Of a stretch of DNA of 64,000 nucleotides, positions 8,902 to 18,064 are shown in pieces (position 1 is the stretch's first letter; each line of letters starts with the position of its first letter). A program made the translations under genes and the position numbers. The DNA comes from an uncultured Clostridium sp. GTDB taxonomy: Bacteria > Bacillota > Clostridia > Lachnospirales > Lachnospiraceae. The stretch lies in NCBI GenBank assembly GCA_946553025.1, contig CAMNRM010000021.1, forward strand, positions 1 to 64,000, given 5' to 3'. The notes below the pieces were generated by a model that was given only the letters and a program-made list of their open reading frames with translations, was not told where the DNA came from and searched no databases.

Positions 8902-9807
8902 ATGATAACAAAGAGAAAAATGCATGAACAGCTTATTTTACAGTCCATGATCCTTCCGGGGCTTCTGGTGCTGATTGTCTTTGCCTATATTCCCATGTAC
9001 GGTGTGCTGATTGCCTTTAAAGATTTTGATATTACCGTGGGGATAACGGCCTCGCCCTGGGTGGGACTGAAACATTTCCGCACCTTTCTCGTCGATCCCG
9101 AATTGTGGAATGTGATGCGAAATACGCTGATTTTAAATGTTCTGGGCACCCTGATTTGCTTTCCCGCACCGATATTGCTGGCGGTTTTAATTAATGAAAT
9201 GCCTGCGGGAAACTATAAGAAGGTTTCCCAAACCGTATCCTACCTTCCGCATTTTCTTTCCTGGGTAATTTTTGCGGGATTAATTCTGGAAATGCTCAGG
9301 CCAAACGGCATTGTCAGCGATTTCTGCGTCAGGATGGGAATCTTTGACGGCCCGGTAAATTTTATGGCAAAAGGTCCCTGGTTTTATATGATTTTTGTGC
9401 TGGCATCCCTGGTTAAAGGTCTAGGCTACGGTTCGATTATCTATGTGGCGGCCCTTACCGGGGTGGACGAAGAAATCTATGAGGCGGCAAAGGTGGACGG
9501 CTGCAACAGGTTTCAGCGGATATGGCATATTGCGCTGCCCAGTATCCGGGGAACGATTGCCGTGATGCTGATTCTGCAGATTGGCTCCATTTTAAATACG
9601 GGGATCGAGCAGATCTTTATGTTCCAGAATGTAATGAATATTCAGTTCAGTGAAACCCTGGATACTTATGTGTATAAAGTGGGCATTGCCCAGGGGCGCA
9701 TGGCGTATTCGGCAGCCGTGGGACTGTTAAAATCCATTGTGTCCGTGATCCTCTTAGTGATTGCCAACACGGCGTCAAAAAAGATTACGGAACGGGGACT
9801 GTTCTAA
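8902..9807 (+). CDS. Carbohydrate ABC transporter permease (LplB type)
   Basis: This is an integral-membrane subunit of a CUT1-family sugar importer, 301 residues with about six membrane segments. The cytoplasmic EAA loop that contacts the ATPase is visible (EEIYEAAKVDGCNRFQRIW). The start ATG 8902 follows AAGGGGGCAGACG. Length and N-terminus match the LplB branch, which pairs with a YtcP-type permease and a large lipoprotein, as found here. No ATPase is encoded nearby; such systems usually share an MsmK/UgpC-type ATPase encoded elsewhere. Confidence 0.93.
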   Translation: MITKRKMHEQLILQSMILPGLLVLIVFAYIPMYGVLIAFKDFDITVGITASPWVGLKHFRTFLVDPELWNVMRNTLILNVLGTLICFPAPILLAVLINEMPAGNYKKVSQTVSYLPHFLSWVIFAGLILEMLRPNGIVSDFCVRMGIFDGPVNFMAKGPWFYMIFVLASLVKGLGYGSIIYVAALTGVDEEIYEAAKVDGCNRFQRIWHIALPSIRGTIAVMLILQIGSILNTGIEQIFMFQNVMNIQFSETLDTYVYKVGIAQGRMAYSAAVGLLKSIVSVILLVIANTASKKITERGLF

Positions 9808-9853
9808 ACTATACCTGTTTGTGCTGTAAACGATGTGCAGGATGGAGGAGAGG

Positions 9854-10738
9854 ATGAAAAAAAAGAAAATTTCTCTATTTGATATGATAAATTCCTGTTT
9901 TATGCTGGTGATGATGCTGGTTATGCTGTTTCCTTTCTGGTATTGTGTGGCAGGGTCGTTTAATGACGGCTCGGATTATCTGAAGGGCGGCGTGTATCTT
10001 TGGCCCCGCATCTTTACGACGGCAAATTATCAGGCGGTGTTTCGGGACAAGACGATTTTTCGCTCTATGATGATATCCGTGGCAAAGACCGTGCTGGGAA
10101 GTGTCAGCTGTCTTTTGGTCACTGCGCTTGCCGCCTATGCGATGTGTCGTCCGCAGCTTAAGGGGAGGAAGTTCTATGCGGTGATGATGACGCTGACGAT
10201 GTATTTCGGCGGCGGGCTGATTCCGTATTTTCTGGTAATTAAAACCCTGAATCTGTACGATCATTTTCTTGTCTATATTATTCCGGGGTTATTTAATGTT
10301 TGGAATATGATTATTATTCGCTCATTTTTCACGGATCTGCCGGACAGCCTTATCGAATCGGCAAAGATGGACGGGGCGGGGGAATACCGGATTTTCTTCC
10401 AGATTGTGCTTCCCCTGTCCAAGCCGGTGCTGGCGACGGTGATGCTGTTTTCCCTGGTGGGGCACTGGAATTCCTATTTTGATTCCATGATGTACACCTC
10501 ATCCATGGAGCTGCAGACGATACAGTTATTTTTAAAGAAAATGATTACCGATCCCGGTTCGGCGAGCGGGCTGGCCTCCTCGGCAGCGATGGCGATACCA
10601 GAAGCTGCCAGGAAGGTAACGCCCCAGACCATAAAACTGGCGGCAATGATTGTAACCTCGCTTCCGATTATCTGTGTTTATCCGTTTTTGCAGAAATATT
10701 TCGTAAAAGGGATGACCGTAGGGGCAGTAAAAGGGTAA
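9854..10738 (+). CDS. Carbohydrate ABC transporter permease (YtcP/MalG type)
   Basis: This is the second permease of the CUT1 importer, 294 residues. I start at ATG 9854, which follows GGAGGAGAGG; an upstream in-frame start at 9833 has no ribosome-binding site. The EAA loop reads ESAKMDGAGEYRIFFQIVLP. There are about six membrane segments, and the C-terminus FVKGMTVGAVKG is typical of MalG-like subunits. It pairs with the permease ending 47 bases upstream and with the lipoprotein at 10760. Confidence 0.93.
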   Translation: MKKKKISLFDMINSCFMLVMMLVMLFPFWYCVAGSFNDGSDYLKGGVYLWPRIFTTANYQAVFRDKTIFRSMMISVAKTVLGSVSCLLVTALAAYAMCRPQLKGRKFYAVMMTLTMYFGGGLIPYFLVIKTLNLYDHFLVYIIPGLFNVWNMIIIRSFFTDLPDSLIESAKMDGAGEYRIFFQIVLPLSKPVLATVMLFSLVGHWNSYFDSMMYTSSMELQTIQLFLKKMITDPGSASGLASSAAMAIPEAARKVTPQTIKLAAMIVTSLPIICVYPFLQKYFVKGMTVGAVKG

Positions 10739-10759
10739 AGTAAATGAAAGGGGAAGGAT

Positions 10760-12421
10760 ATGAAAAAATTTAATTATCAAATGGGTGCCGTTCTTTTAAC
10801 CGCGGCGATGCTTACCGGCTGTGCAGGCAAAGCTGCCTCGCCTGGAGGAGAGAGCACAGCGGCGGAGCCTGCCGCAGCGCTTCCTGAAACCGAGTATGAT
10901 TCCAGCAAGGCCAGCTGGGAGCAGGACCAGACGCCGGTTGAACTGGAGTGGTTTGTGGCTTATGACTGGGCAGCGATGAACTTTGACCCGGAATACAACC
11001 AGTTTGACCAGTATATTTATGAAAATACCGGAGTAAAGATTAAGTTCAGCATTGGTTCCCAGGAAAAGCTGAATATGCTGATTGCCACGGACAGCCTGCC
11101 GGACATTGTCACCTATGACGCTGTGTCGTCGGAGCGTCTTGCTCTGGAAAACGGCGGGAAACTCTGGTCATTAGATGAGCTTACAGAAAAATATGCCCCG
11201 GATATCCAGGTTCCTCAGGGGATGATTGACTGGTACAGGAATAAAAACGATAATCAGTGGTATGTGCTGGTGGGCTATTTTTACGATTTGGAAGAAGCCT
11301 ATCAGAGGGGCGGGTACATTGAGTCGCACAATATGAATTTTGCACGGAAGGATATTATGGAGGAGCTTTCCATTGACCCGGCGGGCATGACGACGAAGGA
11401 AGGTTTTCTTGAGGCGTTAAGAAAGGTTAAGGAGGCCAATATTCAGTACGAAGGCCAGACGGTTATTCCCTATGTGGCGGATGATGTAGAGTGTCTGGCG
11501 GAACAGTTCGGCGTCGATCGGGAGGATGCGGAAGGAAACCTGTTAAATATTAAGCGCCAGCCGGAGTATCTGGAAGCCCTTTTATTCCTGAATCAGATTT
11601 ACCGCGAAGGGCTGACGACGGATGAGATCTTTACGATGGATAATACATTGAGAAAACAAATGGTAACTTCAGGGACCGTATTTGCAGGAACCAGGGTCAA
11701 TTATCTGAACGGAAAGGACACGCTGTATTATAATGATCCCGATGCCCTGATGATGGGTGTGGGCTATATTACCGGGGATGGGGCAAAGGAAGCCATCGTT
11801 TCCCCGTCACCTACCGCAGGCTGGGCGGCGACGATGATTACGAAAAACTGTAAATATCCTGCCAGGGCCGCCAGCCTTCTTTCCTTCCTGACCAGGGAAG
11901 AAATCTCTCTTTCCTACTACTATGGAGGAATCGGCGGATACGATATCGTCGATGGGGCGGCAGTGATTAAGCCGGAACGTGCCGAGGAAAGAAAAGCGGA
12001 TTCCGCGGCATTTGACGCAAAGTACCGTTCAACCCTTCAGGATCTGGTGTGTGATTATGTGTGGGTAAAGAAGTATGAGCCGAAATCCGGGCTGGATGAT
12101 CTGGAACAGGACAGGCTGAACTATCAGCATAAGTGGGTGGACGGGCATATCTACGACGACAAAATTTTTAATGACGTCAGCCCGGACAGCGGATCGGATT
12201 TTGCGGCAATCGATGCACAGCTTACTTCCTACTGGAGCCAGCAGTTCCCGATGATGATTATGGCAGCTACGCCGGAGGAAGCCGAGCAGGTATACCAAAA
12301 CGCCATAGCCCAGATGGATCACATGGGTATGGATAAGCTGGATGCGTACAAGAACGAACGTTTCCAGGAAAATAAGAAAAAAATGGGTGTGGAATTTGCC
12401 TGGCCCAGGAACCAGAAATAA
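10760..12421 (+). CDS. Extracellular solute-binding lipoprotein of the sugar ABC transporter
   Basis: The protein has 553 residues. The N-terminus is a lipoprotein signal with the lipobox LTGC (Cys about residue 21), so it is anchored outside the membrane. The size and the ELEWFVAYDW-type start of the mature domain fit the large LplA/YtcQ-type family 1 binding proteins that deliver oligosaccharides to LplB/YtcP permeases. The ribosome-binding site AGGGGAAGG precedes ATG. It is the last transport gene before a second DUF4091 gene. The ligand is unknown, but family members with such permeases usually bind complex plant or host oligosaccharides (family knowledge). Confidence 0.92.
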   Translation: MKKFNYQMGAVLLTAAMLTGCAGKAASPGGESTAAEPAAALPETEYDSSKASWEQDQTPVELEWFVAYDWAAMNFDPEYNQFDQYIYENTGVKIKFSIGSQEKLNMLIATDSLPDIVTYDAVSSERLALENGGKLWSLDELTEKYAPDIQVPQGMIDWYRNKNDNQWYVLVGYFYDLEEAYQRGGYIESHNMNFARKDIMEELSIDPAGMTTKEGFLEALRKVKEANIQYEGQTVIPYVADDVECLAEQFGVDREDAEGNLLNIKRQPEYLEALLFLNQIYREGLTTDEIFTMDNTLRKQMVTSGTVFAGTRVNYLNGKDTLYYNDPDALMMGVGYITGDGAKEAIVSPSPTAGWAATMITKNCKYPARAASLLSFLTREEISLSYYYGGIGGYDIVDGAAVIKPERAEERKADSAAFDAKYRSTLQDLVCDYVWVKKYEPKSGLDDLEQDRLNYQHKWVDGHIYDDKIFNDVSPDSGSDFAAIDAQLTSYWSQQFPMMIMAATPEEAEQVYQNAIAQMDHMGMDKLDAYKNERFQENKKKMGVEFAWPRNQK

Positions 12422-12477
12422 ACGTTTTTGTGAACGTGCAAACGGCAGCAAATAAACCAGTAAAGAGGTCGGAAGCT

Positions 12478-14160
12478 ATGACATATTATCGATTTGCACT
12501 CTGCACATCGCTGGAGAAGGTTTTTCCTGAAAAGCCGCCAAAGACGATGGAGAGGGAGGAAGAAAAACTGCAGATCTTCCATGGGGAGAGAACCGCTTTC
12601 CAGCTTGCGTATTATGTGGATCATACAGGGACGGATCTTCTGGAAGAAAACTTATGTATCGAAGTGAAGGCCAGTCCCGGCATCCGGGTAAGCTTATACC
12701 GGGTGGGCTTGGCCCCCAGTGCATTTCCCTGTGACGGGGCGCATGATGAAGATTATCTGACTACGTCACCCGGCATGTTTCCCGATATTTTATGGCGGTT
12801 GGACGAACCTAAGCTGCGGGGAATATGCGGGCAATGGCGGTCGGTCTGGATAGAACTGATGCCGGAAAAGAACTGTCCTGACGGAATGGGGGAGGTCAGC
12901 CTTCTTGTCCATACAGAGAAGCGGGAGGTTTTTTACCAAAAGCGCCTGCCGGTGGATGTGCTCTGCAATGCACTTCCCAGGCAGCGGCTGATCCATACCG
13001 AACATCTCCATATCGACTGCCTGGCGGATTATTACCGGGCAGAGGTATTTTCCGAGCGTCACTGGGAACTGATTAAAAATTTTATGAAAACAGCGGCAGA
13101 GCGGGGAATCAATATGGTGCTGACGCCTCTGTTTACGCCGCCCCTGGACACGGGGGTCGGCCTTGAACGGACGACCGTTCAGCTTATCGATGTGGAGAAA
13201 CACCGGGAGAACTACCGGTTTGACTTTCGGCGGCTGGAACGTTGGATAGATCTTGTCGGGGAGTGCGGCATCCAATATATGGAAATGGCCCATTTATTTT
13301 CCCAGTGGGGTGCAAAATATGCCCCGAAAATTATAGCTGTGGAAGAGGGGGAGAGAAGGCAGATCTTTGGCTGGGAATCCCCGGGAGATGATCCGGCTTA
13401 TCTGGATTTCTTACGGCAGTTTCTGCCGGAGCTAAAACGGTTTCTGGAAGAGAAAGGGGTTTTGGATCGGGTGTGGTTTCATGTATCCGATGAACCCACG
13501 AAAATCCATCTGGAAACATACCAAAAAGCTCATCGGTGGGTAAAAGAGCTTCTTCCCGGATGCCGGATATTGGACGCGCTCAGCGACTATGCTTTTTATG
13601 AACTGGGGATTGTGGAACATCCCGTTGTCAGCACGGATCATATGGAAGCTTTTGTCCGGGCAGGGGTGAAAGACTTATGGGCATATTACTGCTGCGCCCA
13701 GGGCGTGGACGTAAGCAACCGCTTCTTTGCCATGCCTTCCTGCCGAAACCGGATACTCGGGGTACAGCTTTATCTTTATGCAGTTGAAGGTTTTCTTCAT
13801 TGGGGTTATAATTTTTATAATACCCGGTTTTCCGCAAAGAAGATTGATCCCTTTGCCGTGACGGACTGCGGGGAAAACTTTCCCTCCGGCGACGCCTTTC
13901 TGGTTTATCCCGGAGAAGATGGAAAGCCGGTGCCGTCGATCCGCTTTGCCGTGCTGGAACACGCTTTGAATGATTTGCGGGCGCTGCAGTATCTGGAGAG
14001 CCTAACCTCCAGAGCATACGTCGTCCGGCAGATAGAGGACCGGGCCGGGGTGATTACCTGGAAGCAGTATCCCAGAAATCCGGAATTTATCCTTCAGTTA
14101 AGGCGCTGGGTGAATGAAGAGATAAAACAAAGAAGTCCGTCGGATAAGGAAGTCCGATAA
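12478..14160 (+). CDS. Cytoplasmic DUF4091 (glycoside-hydrolase-like) protein
   Basis: The protein has 560 residues starting at ATG 12478 after AAAGAGGTCGGAAGCT; an in-frame GTG at 12430 lacks a ribosome-binding site. There is no signal peptide. The DUF4091 features are the acidic motif VWFHVSDEPTKIH and the late motif GFLHWGYNFYNTR, equivalent to those in the secreted paralogue at 6962. An N-terminal beta-rich domain of ~180 residues precedes the barrel-like part. It probably acts on the sugar after import (inference). The next gene is the sensor kinase, separated by a 40-bp palindromic repeat. Confidence 0.85.
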   Translation: MTYYRFALCTSLEKVFPEKPPKTMEREEEKLQIFHGERTAFQLAYYVDHTGTDLLEENLCIEVKASPGIRVSLYRVGLAPSAFPCDGAHDEDYLTTSPGMFPDILWRLDEPKLRGICGQWRSVWIELMPEKNCPDGMGEVSLLVHTEKREVFYQKRLPVDVLCNALPRQRLIHTEHLHIDCLADYYRAEVFSERHWELIKNFMKTAAERGINMVLTPLFTPPLDTGVGLERTTVQLIDVEKHRENYRFDFRRLERWIDLVGECGIQYMEMAHLFSQWGAKYAPKIIAVEEGERRQIFGWESPGDDPAYLDFLRQFLPELKRFLEEKGVLDRVWFHVSDEPTKIHLETYQKAHRWVKELLPGCRILDALSDYAFYELGIVEHPVVSTDHMEAFVRAGVKDLWAYYCCAQGVDVSNRFFAMPSCRNRILGVQLYLYAVEGFLHWGYNFYNTRFSAKKIDPFAVTDCGENFPSGDAFLVYPGEDGKPVPSIRFAVLEHALNDLRALQYLESLTSRAYVVRQIEDRAGVITWKQYPRNPEFILQLRRWVNEEIKQRSPSDKEVR

Positions 14161-14169
14161 GGGAAGAGG

Positions 14170-14209
14170 GTTACGGTTCACGTAGGTCTGCGCACGTGTG
14201 AACAGTAAC
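14170..14209. repeat. 40-bp copy of the palindromic repeat (copy 2)
   Basis: The ends are GTTACGGTTCACG and TGTGAACAGTAAC around the shared core TAGGTCTGCGCAC. It matches the outer parts of the 132-bp element at 1149-1280 with the centre missing. It sits between the second DUF4091 gene and the sensor kinase, ending 6 bases before the kinase's ribosome-binding site, so it could fold in the mRNA and affect kinase translation. Confidence 0.7.
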
Positions 14210-14226
14210 AAAAGAGGAGATTGCAT

Positions 14227-15939
14227 GTGAAAAAAACAATGGAAAGGCAGTCGCTGTACCGGCTGCTGCTGACACGTACACTGCTTTTCTTAATCGTTCC
14301 GTTTTTGCTGGTGATTACGCTTTTATTTATCCGGGTAAAGGAGGAAGGCGAGCGCAATTACCGGCAGAAGCAGAGCATGATGCTTAATCAGGTGCTTTTG
14401 GCACGTCAGACATGTATCGATACGGCACAGAAAATAGGAACCCGTATAGCAGCAAATGAAACATTGAAGGGTTTTTTTCTGGTGCCTTATTCCTCGGACA
14501 ATTTATTTTATTATTCTTCGGTTATTCAAAACCTTCTCTCCCCGGAAAGCGGAGAAGAGGGGATTTATTCTTCGGATGTGTATTATAAAAATACGACCAT
14601 TCCTGCAGGCTTTGGGCGTTTTCACCGCCTGGATAAGATGGTCCCTGAATCCGTGGAGGAATTTGCCTCTTCTTCAGAAACCTGTCGGTGGGTGATTCCC
14701 AAAGACGGCTACAGCCAGCCCTATCTTTATATGCAAAAGGTATTTGCGGGGGAAGAACTGGTATACATCCTTACGGTTTCGGTGGAAGCAACGGCGATGA
14801 ACGGCTTTCTTTTCCTTTCCTCCCAGGACGGGCCGTCCGTGCAGTGGAAGGAGGATAAGGACTGGCTGGTGGTCAATTACTCCCGCTATGCACTGGATGA
14901 TCTCCTGGAAGCAGGGCAGCCGCTTTTTTATCGGCGGGTGGTAAGAACGACGGCAGAACTGCGCGATTTTCCGCAGTCGGTTCTTGTGATTACCGATGCC
15001 AATCTGCAGAAATACTGGATTTACGCCGTATTCTCTCTGGTGATTCTGCTGATGCTGGTTTTAATGGGAAATGAAGTGGGGATTATCCGGGAAATATTTG
15101 CGAGGATACAATCCTGTATGAAAGGCTTTGAAGCTTCCGTGGAGGGAGGCTTTGCCCAAAAACTGGAAATTCATGGGAATAATGAAATATCCCGGATTGA
15201 GGAAGCCTTTAATGTACAGATTGATAAGATACAGGAACTTTTGGAACTGACGAAAAAACAGGTGGAACTGGTGAAGGACAGCCAGTTGATAGCCCTGCAG
15301 CACCAGATTAACCCGCATTTTCTTTACAATACGCTGGAAACCTTTTCCTATCTGATGGAACGGCACGGGCATTATGAAGAGGCGGATGCCATTGTGGCCT
15401 TTTCCCGTATGATGCGCTACAATACGATGAAAAACAGCAGCGGGTGTGCAACCATAGGGCAGGAACTGGCCCAGGTAAATAATTACCTGAGTATCCAGAA
15501 GCTGAAAAACCAGAAGCTGCACGTTCAGGTAGAGATTAGCGAAGAACTGTACCGCGATGAAATCCTGCGTTTTCTCTTGCAGCCGTTAATTGAAAACTGT
15601 GTCCAGCACGGGTACTGCGGGCGGGATTTGCATATTTTGCTGAAGGGGAAAAGAGAAGGAGAATATCTGCATTTTGAAGTGTATGACGATGGATGCGGGA
15701 TAAGCCCGGAGCGGGTTAAGGAAATCAACCGGTCGCTTCGGGAGAAAAAGGACAGAGATAAAATCGGGATAGGACTGAGCAATATTAACGATCGGCTGTG
15801 CCTGTTCTATTCCCGGGAATGTGGGCTGCAGGTGGAAAGCAAAGAGGGAGAATGGACAAGAATCCGCTTTTTGCTTCCCGGCAAGCCCTCCTGTCCCGCG
15901 GGCAGATCCGCGGTGACGGATGAACGGCGGCTGTTGTAA
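14227..15939 (+). CDS. YesM-type sensor histidine kinase
   Basis: This is the membrane sensor of a two-component system, 570 residues. I choose GTG 14227, placed 6 bases after AGGAGA; the earlier TTG overlaps no suitable spacing. The order is an N-terminal membrane helix (~18-38), a large outside domain, a second helix (YWIYAVFSLVILLMLVLMG, about 260-280), a HAMP linker, the His_kinase block QHQINPHFLYNTLE with the phosphorylated His, and an HATPase domain with N-box PLIENCVQHG and G-box DDGCGI. YesM/YesN pairs sense extracellular oligosaccharides and control adjacent ABC importers, which fits the genes upstream. The partner regulator starts 32 bases downstream. Confidence 0.93.
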   Translation: MKKTMERQSLYRLLLTRTLLFLIVPFLLVITLLFIRVKEEGERNYRQKQSMMLNQVLLARQTCIDTAQKIGTRIAANETLKGFFLVPYSSDNLFYYSSVIQNLLSPESGEEGIYSSDVYYKNTTIPAGFGRFHRLDKMVPESVEEFASSSETCRWVIPKDGYSQPYLYMQKVFAGEELVYILTVSVEATAMNGFLFLSSQDGPSVQWKEDKDWLVVNYSRYALDDLLEAGQPLFYRRVVRTTAELRDFPQSVLVITDANLQKYWIYAVFSLVILLMLVLMGNEVGIIREIFARIQSCMKGFEASVEGGFAQKLEIHGNNEISRIEEAFNVQIDKIQELLELTKKQVELVKDSQLIALQHQINPHFLYNTLETFSYLMERHGHYEEADAIVAFSRMMRYNTMKNSSGCATIGQELAQVNNYLSIQKLKNQKLHVQVEISEELYRDEILRFLLQPLIENCVQHGYCGRDLHILLKGKREGEYLHFEVYDDGCGISPERVKEINRSLREKKDRDKIGIGLSNINDRLCLFYSRECGLQVESKEGEWTRIRFLLPGKPSCPAGRSAVTDERRLL

Positions 15940-15971
15940 GGCTGTAAAGCAGGACAAGGGGCATAAAAAGA

Positions 15972-16748
15972 ATGAAGTATGTGATTTTAATTGTGGATGA
16001 TGAACCGTGTGTCGCGGAAGGGATTATATTAAAAATAAAACGGATGAAACTCTCCGATGCCTATGAGGCAGTGACCTGCAGCAGCGGAAAGCAGGCGGTG
16101 GCCCTTGTGCGGGAGAGGGCATTTGATATGGTGATTACCGATATCCGTATGCCCTTTATGTCCGGGACACAGCTGATTAAAGAAATTCGCAAATGCGGAT
16201 TTGACAAGCCGGTGCTGGTGCTGAGCGGGTACGATGATTTTGAGTATGTGAGGGAAGCCTTTGTCAACGGTGCAAATGATTACATGCTAAAGCCCGTGGC
16301 AATACAGGAACTGGAGAAAAAACTGCTTCACTATCTTCCGCAGAATGAACAGGAAAAGCCTCTGGCAGCAGATGGGCTTCTGGGACAGAAAGAGGAGGAG
16401 GCTTTTGTCTATGACCGGGTGATTACCTATGCCGTTCAGTATATTTACGATAACTACAAAAACAAAATGCTGAGTATGGAAGATGTGGCAAAGCATGTGT
16501 CCGTCAGCTACGGACATTTCAGCGGATTATTCCGAAAAGAAACCGGGATGACTTTCCCCTCTTTTCTCAGGAAGGTCAGGGTGGAAAAAGCCATTGAACT
16601 GCTGGAAGATCCTTTTTTAAAAATAGCGGATATTTGCTATCAGGTGGGCTACAAATACCCCCAGCAATTTTCCAATGAGTTTAAACGGGTGACCGGTGTT
16701 TATCCGTCACAATATAAAAAGAAGAAAAATGAGGAGAACAGAACATGA
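15972..16748 (+). CDS. YesN-type response regulator, AraC family
   Basis: The protein has 258 residues. The N-terminal receiver domain has acidic residues (VDDEP) and the phosphorylation Asp in VITDIRMPFMSG. The C-terminal ~100 residues form an AraC-type double helix-turn-helix (SMEDVAKHVSVSYGHFSGLF and IADICYQVGYKYPQQFSNEF). It is the cognate partner of the kinase directly upstream and probably activates the sugar-uptake operon. At 258 residues it is short compared with the usual ~500-residue YesN proteins, because it lacks the long middle linker. Its stop overlaps the next start by 4 bases (ATGA). Confidence 0.93.
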   Translation: MKYVILIVDDEPCVAEGIILKIKRMKLSDAYEAVTCSSGKQAVALVRERAFDMVITDIRMPFMSGTQLIKEIRKCGFDKPVLVLSGYDDFEYVREAFVNGANDYMLKPVAIQELEKKLLHYLPQNEQEKPLAADGLLGQKEEEAFVYDRVITYAVQYIYDNYKNKMLSMEDVAKHVSVSYGHFSGLFRKETGMTFPSFLRKVRVEKAIELLEDPFLKIADICYQVGYKYPQQFSNEFKRVTGVYPSQYKKKKNEENRT

Positions 16749-17671
16749 AGAAACCGGTGTTAGTGATTATGGCTGCAGGGATGGGGAGCCGGTATGGCGG
16801 TTTAAAGCAGATTGATTCCATCGATGAGCATGGATTTAAGATTATTGACTATTCGATTTATGACGCAGTGCAGGCCGGCTTTGAAAAGGTGATCATGATT
16901 ATCAAACATGAGATTGAACAGGAATTTAAAGAACAGATTGGCGACCGGATAGCGAAAAAAGTACAGGTGGAGTACGTATATCAGGAGCTGGATAAGCTTC
17001 CCGTGGGATTTACCGTTCCCAAAGAGCGGAAAAAACCGTGGGGAACAGGGCACGCGCTTCTTTGCTGTAAGGACGTGATCGACGGCCCGTTTGCGGTAAT
17101 TAACGCCGATGATTTTTACGGAAGAACCGCCTATGAAAAGATGTTTGCCTTCCTGCAGGGGAAGGAGGCAGTAAAAAAGCATTATGCGATGGCGGGCTAC
17201 GGCCTCTATCAGACCCTGACCGAAAACGGTCATGTGGCCCGGGGAATCTGTACGGTTGACGCAGAAGGAAAGCTAAAAGCCATTACCGAGCGCACAAGGA
17301 TTGAAAAGCACGGAGAAATTGCCGAATATACCGAGGACGATGGAAAAACATGGAATCCTCTGGCAAAGGACACGATAGTTTCCATGAATTTATGGGGCTT
17401 TACCAGGGAAATCCTGGACGAACTGGAATATTCCTTCGTAAGTTTTTTAAATCTGGAAGCAGATGCCAATCCCTGCAAAAGTGAATTTTTCCTGCCCTCG
17501 GTCGTAAACCGGATGATACAGTCAAAAGAAGCCCAGGTAACGGTGCTGAAAAGTGACGATCCATGGTATGGGGTAACCTATAAGGAGGATAAGGACGTTA
17601 TTGTCCGCGCAGTACAAAAAATGCGCAGTGAAGGGAAGTATCCGGGGGGTTTGTGGGAGGAAGAAGGCTGA
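16745..17671 (+). CDS. Nucleotidyltransferase (NDP-sugar pyrophosphorylase family)
   Basis: The protein has 308 residues. It has the signature glycine-rich loop VIMAAGMGSRYGGLKQID and later the metal-binding INADDFYG region typical of sugar-phosphate nucleotidyltransferases, which join NTP and sugar-1-phosphate to give NDP-sugar. It overlaps the response-regulator gene by ATGA, so it is translated with it. It could feed imported sugar into nucleotide-sugar metabolism; the specific sugar cannot be told. It is the last gene before the AT-rich restriction-modification block. Confidence 0.88.
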   Translation: MKKPVLVIMAAGMGSRYGGLKQIDSIDEHGFKIIDYSIYDAVQAGFEKVIMIIKHEIEQEFKEQIGDRIAKKVQVEYVYQELDKLPVGFTVPKERKKPWGTGHALLCCKDVIDGPFAVINADDFYGRTAYEKMFAFLQGKEAVKKHYAMAGYGLYQTLTENGHVARGICTVDAEGKLKAITERTRIEKHGEIAEYTEDDGKTWNPLAKDTIVSMNLWGFTREILDELEYSFVSFLNLEADANPCKSEFFLPSVVNRMIQSKEAQVTVLKSDDPWYGVTYKEDKDVIVRAVQKMRSEGKYPGGLWEEEG

Positions 17672-17710
17672 GTGGTATTATAGGGTAAAATTGGGGGCGG
17701 TAGAGCATTA

Positions 17711-17750
17711 ATCATGGGATTGGCACTGTTTACGGGATCAATTCCATGAT
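17711..17750. repeat. 12-bp inverted repeat upstream of the R-M cassette
   Basis: ATCATGGGATTG (17711-17722) pairs with CAATTCCATGAT (17739-17750), with one mismatch that becomes a G-U pair in RNA. There is no T run after it, so it is a weak terminator candidate for the preceding operon. It could also be an operator. Confidence 0.4.
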
Positions 17751-17778
17751 TTATAACCGCAACGATACTTATTGTCTG

Positions 17779-17807
17779 TTGACTAATTGTATGCATATGA
17801 TTATACT
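17779..17807 (+). promoter_or_regulatory. Promoter of the R-M cassette
   Basis: TTGACT (17779-17784) and TATACT (17802-17807) are spaced by 17 bases, a strong sigma-A-type promoter 20 bases before the controller-protein start. The spacer contains the palindrome ATGCAT, a possible controller binding site. Confidence 0.7.
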
Positions 17808-17827
17808 GAATAAAGTGAGGTGAAAAT

Positions 17828-18064
17828 ATGGATATTATTCGTGTCTTTTCGATGAACTTAAAAAAATATAGAAATGCACTTGGACTGTCACAAGAAGCTT
17901 TTGCAGACAGAGCTGGACTGCATAGAACATACATAAGTGCTATTGAATGCGGAAAGAGAAGTATTGCTTTAGATAATGTTCAGAAAATAGCAGATGCTCT
18001 TGGAATAGATACATATTTGCTATTTATAGATAATGATTCAAAGAATATGAAGGAGGTGCATTGA
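17828..18064 (+). CDS. Controller (C) protein of restriction-modification system, XRE family
   Basis: The protein has 78 residues and is almost entirely one Cro/CI-type helix-turn-helix (SQEAFADRAGLHRTYISAIE). Size, sequence style and position in front of a methyltransferase and a nuclease fit C proteins. These time expression so that methylation precedes cleavage when the genes enter a new cell. Its stop codon touches the methyltransferase start (TGA-ATG), and the methyltransferase ribosome-binding site AAGGAGGTG lies inside its last codons. Composition is AT-rich compared with both flanks, a sign of transfer. Confidence 0.88.
   Translation: MDIIRVFSMNLKKYRNALGLSQEAFADRAGLHRTYISAIECGKRSIALDNVQKIADALGIDTYLLFIDNDSKNMKEVH

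Noticed and set aside
17717-17733. TTGGCACTG sequence considered as a fifth sigma-54 promoter
   Set aside because: There is no GC pair at the required 10-base distance (ACGGG instead of TTGC).
17578-17934. Minus-strand frame of 118 codons before the R-M cassette
   Set aside because: It overlaps the end of the nucleotidyltransferase, a strong promoter and the controller gene, and has no ribosome-binding site.
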